A DNA stretch of 38,306 nucleotides from Stemphylium vesicarium (Eukaryota; Ascomycota; Dothideomycetes; Pleosporales; Pleosporaceae), in contig QXCR01000246.1 of the NCBI GenBank assembly GCA_004380135.1, positions 1-38,306 of the forward strand. The letters are read 5' to 3'. The notes below the pieces were generated by a model. It saw nothing but the letters and a program-made list of their open reading frames with translations. It was not told the DNA's origin and ran no database searches. Of this stretch, positions 33,561 through 38,306 are shown in pieces. Numbering within the stretch: position 1 is the first letter of the stretch; the number at the start of each line of letters is the position of its first letter. The translations under genes were made by a program, and so were the position numbers.

Positions 33561-36500
33561 CGTTTAGCTTATTTCTAAGAACTAACCTTAGAACCCTCTA
33601 AGAATAGACCTTTATACTTTAAATACTCTTAAAATAAATAATATAGTAATAGATACTCTAGATACGACTATAGATACTACCTATACTTTAGTATATAGTA
33701 ATAAGCCTAACTTATACTATAGTAATTATAATAAGCTTAAAGCTTAGCTACTCTAAGTTAATAAATACCTCTATATTAAAGAAAATAGAATTAATAATAA
33801 TAATAAAGTTATATAGGCTACTATCTTCCTTTATAGCGATATAGAGAAGTAGGCTAACTCTATCTTACGCTAATATATAGATAATAACGTTAATAACTAA
33901 AATAATATTAACCTTATTAATAACTAGAACGCCTTTAAAGCTAAGATAAAAGAAGTCTTTTTACTCTTTAAGAAATTAGTAGTTATAGAATAGAAGATTT
34001 AGAGACTTAGATAGACTAGGTCTACTACTAACTATATAACTAAGTTCTAATAATACTCTATAGTTATTAACTAGAATAATAATACTTTAATATAGATATA
34101 TTAATAAGGTCTTAAGCTAACTATACGTAAGAAACTTATATAAAGTAGATCTAATCTTAATATACTTAATAAACTTATAAATAAAGCTATTTAAATTAAT
34201 AATAAGTTATATAAGCTTATATTAGAGGAAAGACTATTTAACTAAGAAACCTATATTTAAGAGCCTATAAATAACTAACTAAGATACTAGCCTTAATATT
34301 CGTACCCTAACTAAAGACGTTAGTAAAGCTACGTATCTTAAGTCCCTAGTATATACGCTATAAATAGCTATAAGCCTATATACCTTAATAATATTAATAA
34401 GAGACTAAGTTAGCTAAAGTTTTAGCGTAATAAGAGTAAGAAGCTAATTATTTACTATATCTATAGTAAAGTAGGCTATATAGTATAGGACTATTATAGT
34501 AAAAATAAAGTTATATAATAAGTTAACGTATTTAGAAAAACTAGTAAACTAGCTAATAAATTATAAGAAGTTATTACGAAACTTATAATTAAATACTAAG
34601 TAGATAGTAGAGAAGATATTCTTAAAGGAATTAAGAACCTTACTATTATAAGAACTAAATACCTAGATAACTTACTCACATCTAATAAGGAGTATAATAT
34701 ACTAGAAGAAGACGTAGTAGAATCACTACGCACTAAGCATAATAAGATAGCTACGTTTAAGAAAAAATACTAACTAAGCACGCCCTACGTAAGCCTACTA
34801 GAGATAGAGTTGCTATTACTATAGATTAATAGCCTACTTTACTATTTTAATAAGAAATTAGTAGATTATACTATAGAAACCCTAAATATCCTATAAACTA
34901 TATAATAGCACTTCTATAATCTAGCCTATAAGGTTAATTAAGATTAGAAAAATATTTTTTTAGAGATTAAGAAGTTCCTACTAATACTAAAGAATCTCTA
35001 ATAGGTTAAATAAGTACTATAAGTATAGGATAAATCTATAGTTATACCTTCTAATAAAGATATCTAAGAGATAACTCTATACGCTATAAAATTAGATAGC
35101 TAAATAGTTAAGATTCTAAAATAAGATATTTAAGAGTTTATATAATACTCTTAGAATAATAAGCTATTATAAGCTAAAGAAGTAGAAAAGTAATAGTTAT
35201 AAAACTAACCTTAAGGTAAATAAAAGATTAACTAGATAAGCTAAGATATTATAGTCTAGTACTAGTATAATTCTTATAACCTCTACTATACTAAGTTATT
35301 ATAGACTAGTTATATATATAACTTCTATAAGACCTATTACTTAGAAAAGAAGAGATCTATATAGTCTCTAAGGAGAGTGCATAGATTCCCTAAGTATAAG
35401 ATAGAATAGAATATATATATTAAAGATATATGCCTAAAGCACCTATAGAATAAGTACGAGAATACTTATTTCCCTAGTTATAAAGACCTATAAGATATTA
35501 TCTAGATATAAACTATATATAAGATATAATACGTTAATAACTCTATCTACGAATATAAGGAGCACGACTAGTAAATATACCTAAGTAGCGCATATAATAA
35601 GTACTACGACATAAAAGAATTCTATAAATTTAGAACTAAGTCTTTTTTAAACTAGTAAATAGCTAAGAAGGCCTAGCTAAAAAGATTAATATAGTAAATC
35701 TCTTAAAGCTTATTAAGCTACTAGTATAGCTTAATAGAGTATAGATACATACTTTAGTAGATTTAGGATTAGAAGCAAACTATATTTTAGCGCACGTAGT
35801 AGACAAAGCTAGACTTTAACTACTATAGAAATATTAGTTATATCTACTATAGATTACTAATAGATAACTAATACTAGAAGAAAGTAAGATTACATATAAG
35901 GTTACTAACGTAACGCTTAGTATCTAAGAGTACTAGAAAAGAATAGACCTAGACGTCTTTAGACTAGCTACCTATAATATTATATTAGAACTTTCTTAGC
36001 TATAAGAATATAACCTATAGATTAACTAGAAGTTAAAGAAATTCTTATTTAAGTACTATAGACTAGACGCAACTATAAGCTAGCTTATATATTAACTAAT
36101 TTTAATAGTAGATAAGAGAAAAGTTTATAATATTACTAAAGAATAGTAAACCTTATATAAGAATAGCCTTAAGATATAAAAGTTTAACTTAATAGATACT
36201 AATAAGGTATCTCTAGATTAAGAAGCTAAAGTTTTAAAGAAATATATAACTTCTAATATCTTAAAAGAGTATAAAGAATTTAAGCACCTCTTTATAAAAG
36301 TAATAAATAGTAAAGTCTTACTAAAGTATTAACTCTAGAATTATAAGATTATTCTAGAAAAAAGGAAAACTCTACTCTTTAGGCTAATATATTAACTATT
36401 AGAGATAGAATTTAAAGTACTAAGAAAGTAGCTAGATAAAAATTTAAAAAAAGAATATATTAGACCTTCTATATTACTAGTAGAATTCCTAATACTCTTT

Positions 36501-36728
36501 ATAGTAAAGAAGAAGAGACTACTAAGAATATACGTAGACTATTATAAGCTTAATAATATTATAGTAAAGAATTAATACTTATTACTAAATATTATAGAAC
36601 TTTAGAATTAATTATCTTAAGTAAGAATCTTTATAGTAATAGATCTATAAGATAGATACTACCTTATTAGAATAAAGAAAGGTAAAGAATAGAAGATAGC
36701 ATTCTAAATAAGATATAGATATTATAAA
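33172..36728 (+). mobile_element. Ty3/gypsy retrotransposon, 5' part, interrupted by copia
   Basis: Starts at an LTR-like terminus (tgttacgacc, 33172). RIP-mutated relics follow in order: a gag zinc knuckle (34441-34500, Cys codons now Tyr/stop; KVGYI corresponds to the GKxGH part), an aspartic protease (LVDLGLEANYILAHVVDKARL-like frame near 35755-35815, DSG now D-L-G) and reverse transcriptase (36280-36728, with DKNLKKEYIRPS, YVDYYKLNNIIVKN and VIDL.DRYYLIRIKKGKE). The RT stops at the TRYG-like motif exactly where the next element's LTR begins, at 36729. The rest is beyond the window. Copy is inactive. Confidence 0.8.
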
Positions 36729-37068
36729 TGTAAGAAAGGTATAGCGGAGGATTACTAATACTATTAGTAATAGTATTAGTAATAGCGGAAGATAGGAACT
36801 AGAGTTGAAAGTATATCTATTAGATATAAAGGGGGGAGTTAGACACTAAGGTATTATCGCTGTCTACTCGTTATTATATACAAATGCTAGGTTATCTAGA
36901 ATATTCTATCTTACTAATAGATAACCTAGATATACGTAATTTCTACGTTATAGATTACGTATATAAGAACGTAATAGCTATAGTAGTGCTATTCTAGCTA
37001 AAAGAGTACTAGTGCTTACTTAAGCTTACTAAGGCTTACTTAAGCTTAATTAAGCTTATATTCTAATA
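36729..37068 (-). repeat. copia 3' LTR (340 bp)
   Basis: Plus-strand start tgtaagaaag and end ttctaata (TATTAGAA on the element strand, TG mutated to TA), adjoining the polypurine tract. Contains several aagctta/aaggctta direct repeats at 37018-37060. The preceding bases (ataaa, 36724-36728) would be the target duplication, whose partner lies outside. Confidence 0.75.
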
Positions 37069-37109
37069 CGCCCCCTTAAGCTTAATAAGCTTAATTCTAG
37101 TAGTAGTAA

Positions 37110-38306
37110 TTTAGTAACTCCCTCTACTAGTATTACTCTTTTAGATAAGGTAGTAGATTTACTTCTACTTTAAAGTCCTTAATCTTTTATATACTAATAG
37201 ACTTAGTTAAGCTATCTACTAGTAGAGTAACTATAGGCTAATAAGACAATTCTATTTCCTTATTTTCAACCTTTTCTCTAACAAAGTAATACCTAATATT
37301 AACATACTTAGTTCTAGCGTAATATATAGGATTCTTCGCTAGTTCTATAGCACTTTAGCTATCTATTTTAATAATCTTTGTGTTATTAAAAATAGGAATA
37401 ATCAAGCTTATCTCTTTAATAAAGAGATTTAGATATAAGCTCTCTTTAACTGCTTCTTTGTAGGCCATAAACTCAGTCTCTGCGCTAGATAGTGCAACAG
37501 TTTTTTGCAATTTTGATAGCCAGGATATAGCGCTACTATTCTTATTATGGCTTAATAAGAATATATAGCCTATAGTAGACCTTCTACTAGTAAAATCGCC
37601 CCCCCAATCTAAATCTGTAGAGCTAGTCAGATTGATTATTTTATCTAGCTATTTTAGCTCTATAGGCTTAGATTAAGTTTTACTAGGGTTTAAATTATAG
37701 CTTAATGCTAGGTCCTTAGTATGCTTTATATAGCCCTAGAGGTAGTTTAGACTATTAAAGTAATCTATACTAGGATTAGACATATACCTAGCTAAGCTAT
37801 TTATAGCGTATGCTATATTAGGCCTAGTAAAAGTAGTAATATAGATAAGAGAGCTAATTTCTTATTAATATCTTCAGATATCTCTTAGATAAGCCTCTTC
37901 TTTATTACTTTCTAGCTTAGTATTAGGAGCTAGCGGAGCTTCTCTAGGTTTAATACCTTCTTTATTAAACCTAGCTAGTAGTCTACTAATGTATTTTTCT
38001 TAGGTTAAATATAGAGATCTTATTACTCTATTTTAATAGATCTCTACTCTAAGAAACTCTTTTACTTCGCCTAGGTTCTTTATTTCTAAAGTAGAAATAG
38101 AACTAAGCTCTTTAAATAGACTATCTATTATTTGCTTACTTTTTACAAATATTAATAGATCGTCTACGTAAGTAGCTATTATAACCTTTTTACTAGTGCT
38201 CATATAGGTAGCAGTATCAGTTTGTAAAGGAGTAAACTCTAGTTTAGCTAATAGACTAGCTAGCAGTTTTTCCCACTGTCTAGAGGCTTGTTTTAGACCA
38301 TATAGT
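37110..38306 (-). pseudogene. copia pol relic: reverse transcriptase C-terminus and RNase H
   Basis: From the window end inward the minus strand reads YGLKQASRQWEKLL, then ATYVDDLLIFVKS with the YVDD catalytic motif (near 38170-38159). NLGEVKEFLRVEIY, RPNIAYAINSLARYMSNP, STDLDWGGDFTSRRSTIGYI and SKLQKTVALSSAETEFMAY (RNase H active region, near 37500-37450) follow, then ELAKNPIYYARTKYVNIRYY. This is the complete 3' half of a copia polyprotein. Several Gln/Trp codons are stops, in keeping with RIP. It belongs to a different copia lineage from the 24264-29743 element, judging by its LTR and protein. Confidence 0.9.

Larger units (their letters stand above)
36729..38306 (-). mobile_element. second Ty1/copia element, 3' part
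   Basis: LTR at 36729-37068, then a polypurine tract (complement of cgcccccttaag, 37069-37080) and the end of pol on the minus strand. The element continues past the window end. It is inserted in the gypsy reverse transcriptase. The pol frame is well preserved with few stops, all TAG/TAA/TGA at mutable sites. Confidence 0.85.

Overview
The window looks like nuclear DNA of a filamentous ascomycete (Pezizomycotina). Short GT-AG introns of 48-65 nt carry CTAAC/CTGAC branch sites. There are Ty1/copia and Ty3/gypsy retrotransposons, NB-ARC-TPR NLR-type genes of the fungal kind, and long tracts almost without CpA/TpG, full of TpA, with CpG retained. That last pattern is the scar of repeat-induced point mutation (RIP, CpA to TpA). 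Most of the 38 kb is RIP-degraded. Genes survive as islands of normal composition.

Layout. 1-341 is the 3' end of a retroelement with a short 119-bp LTR. 342-3545 is mostly RIP-degraded DNA with one unassigned normal-composition island (1862-2280). 3632-3913 is a TA-flanked MITE. 3916-10263 is the core of the window: two homologous NLR genes placed head to head. The left copy (4206-6343, minus) is broken by two CAG-to-TAG type stops. The right copy (7281-9982, plus) is intact up to the TPR array, where a 193-bp MITE inserted and supplies a premature TGA. Both copies have exon 1 of 94 nt, intron 1 of 65 nt, exon 2 of 151 nt and intron 2 of 48 nt. Each starts with a short Gly/Asn motif (FGNDNDGFQAG or FGDRNYGIQA) that resembles the sigma amyloid-signalling motif of fungal STAND proteins, followed by NB-ARC and 42-residue TPR units (six on the right, three on the left). 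Between them, at 6592, begins the relic of a HeLo-like N-terminal death-effector domain. It lies in the same orientation and, after one 2-nt slip, in the same frame as the right NLR. The whole pair ends in a perfect 20-bp inverted repeat bordered by TA on both sides.

10264-24258 is mainly RIP-degraded, with relics of real genes: an unidentified ORF (10870-11400), a multi-spanning membrane protein (12336-13640, minus), a hAT-type MITE with an 8-bp target duplication (14078-14205), a full-length secreted GH3 beta-glucosidase (14830-17390, minus, two introns still visible) and another unidentified ORF (18060-18750).

24264-29743 is a complete copia element on the minus strand (174-bp LTRs, 5-bp target duplication ctagg), riddled with RIP stops and with LTRs mutated in complementary halves. 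30326-30600 is a C-rich 31-bp minisatellite. 33172-36728 is the 5' part of a gypsy element on the plus strand. It is cut inside reverse transcriptase by a second copia element on the minus strand (36729 to the window end).

How the genes would work together (inference from known families): NB-ARC-TPR receptors bearing an N-terminal amyloid motif template a HeLo-like membrane-active effector in fungal regulated cell death. Here both parts sit in one locus that has been duplicated, invaded by MITEs and partly silenced by RIP, so the locus looks like a decaying or diversifying allorecognition/immune module.
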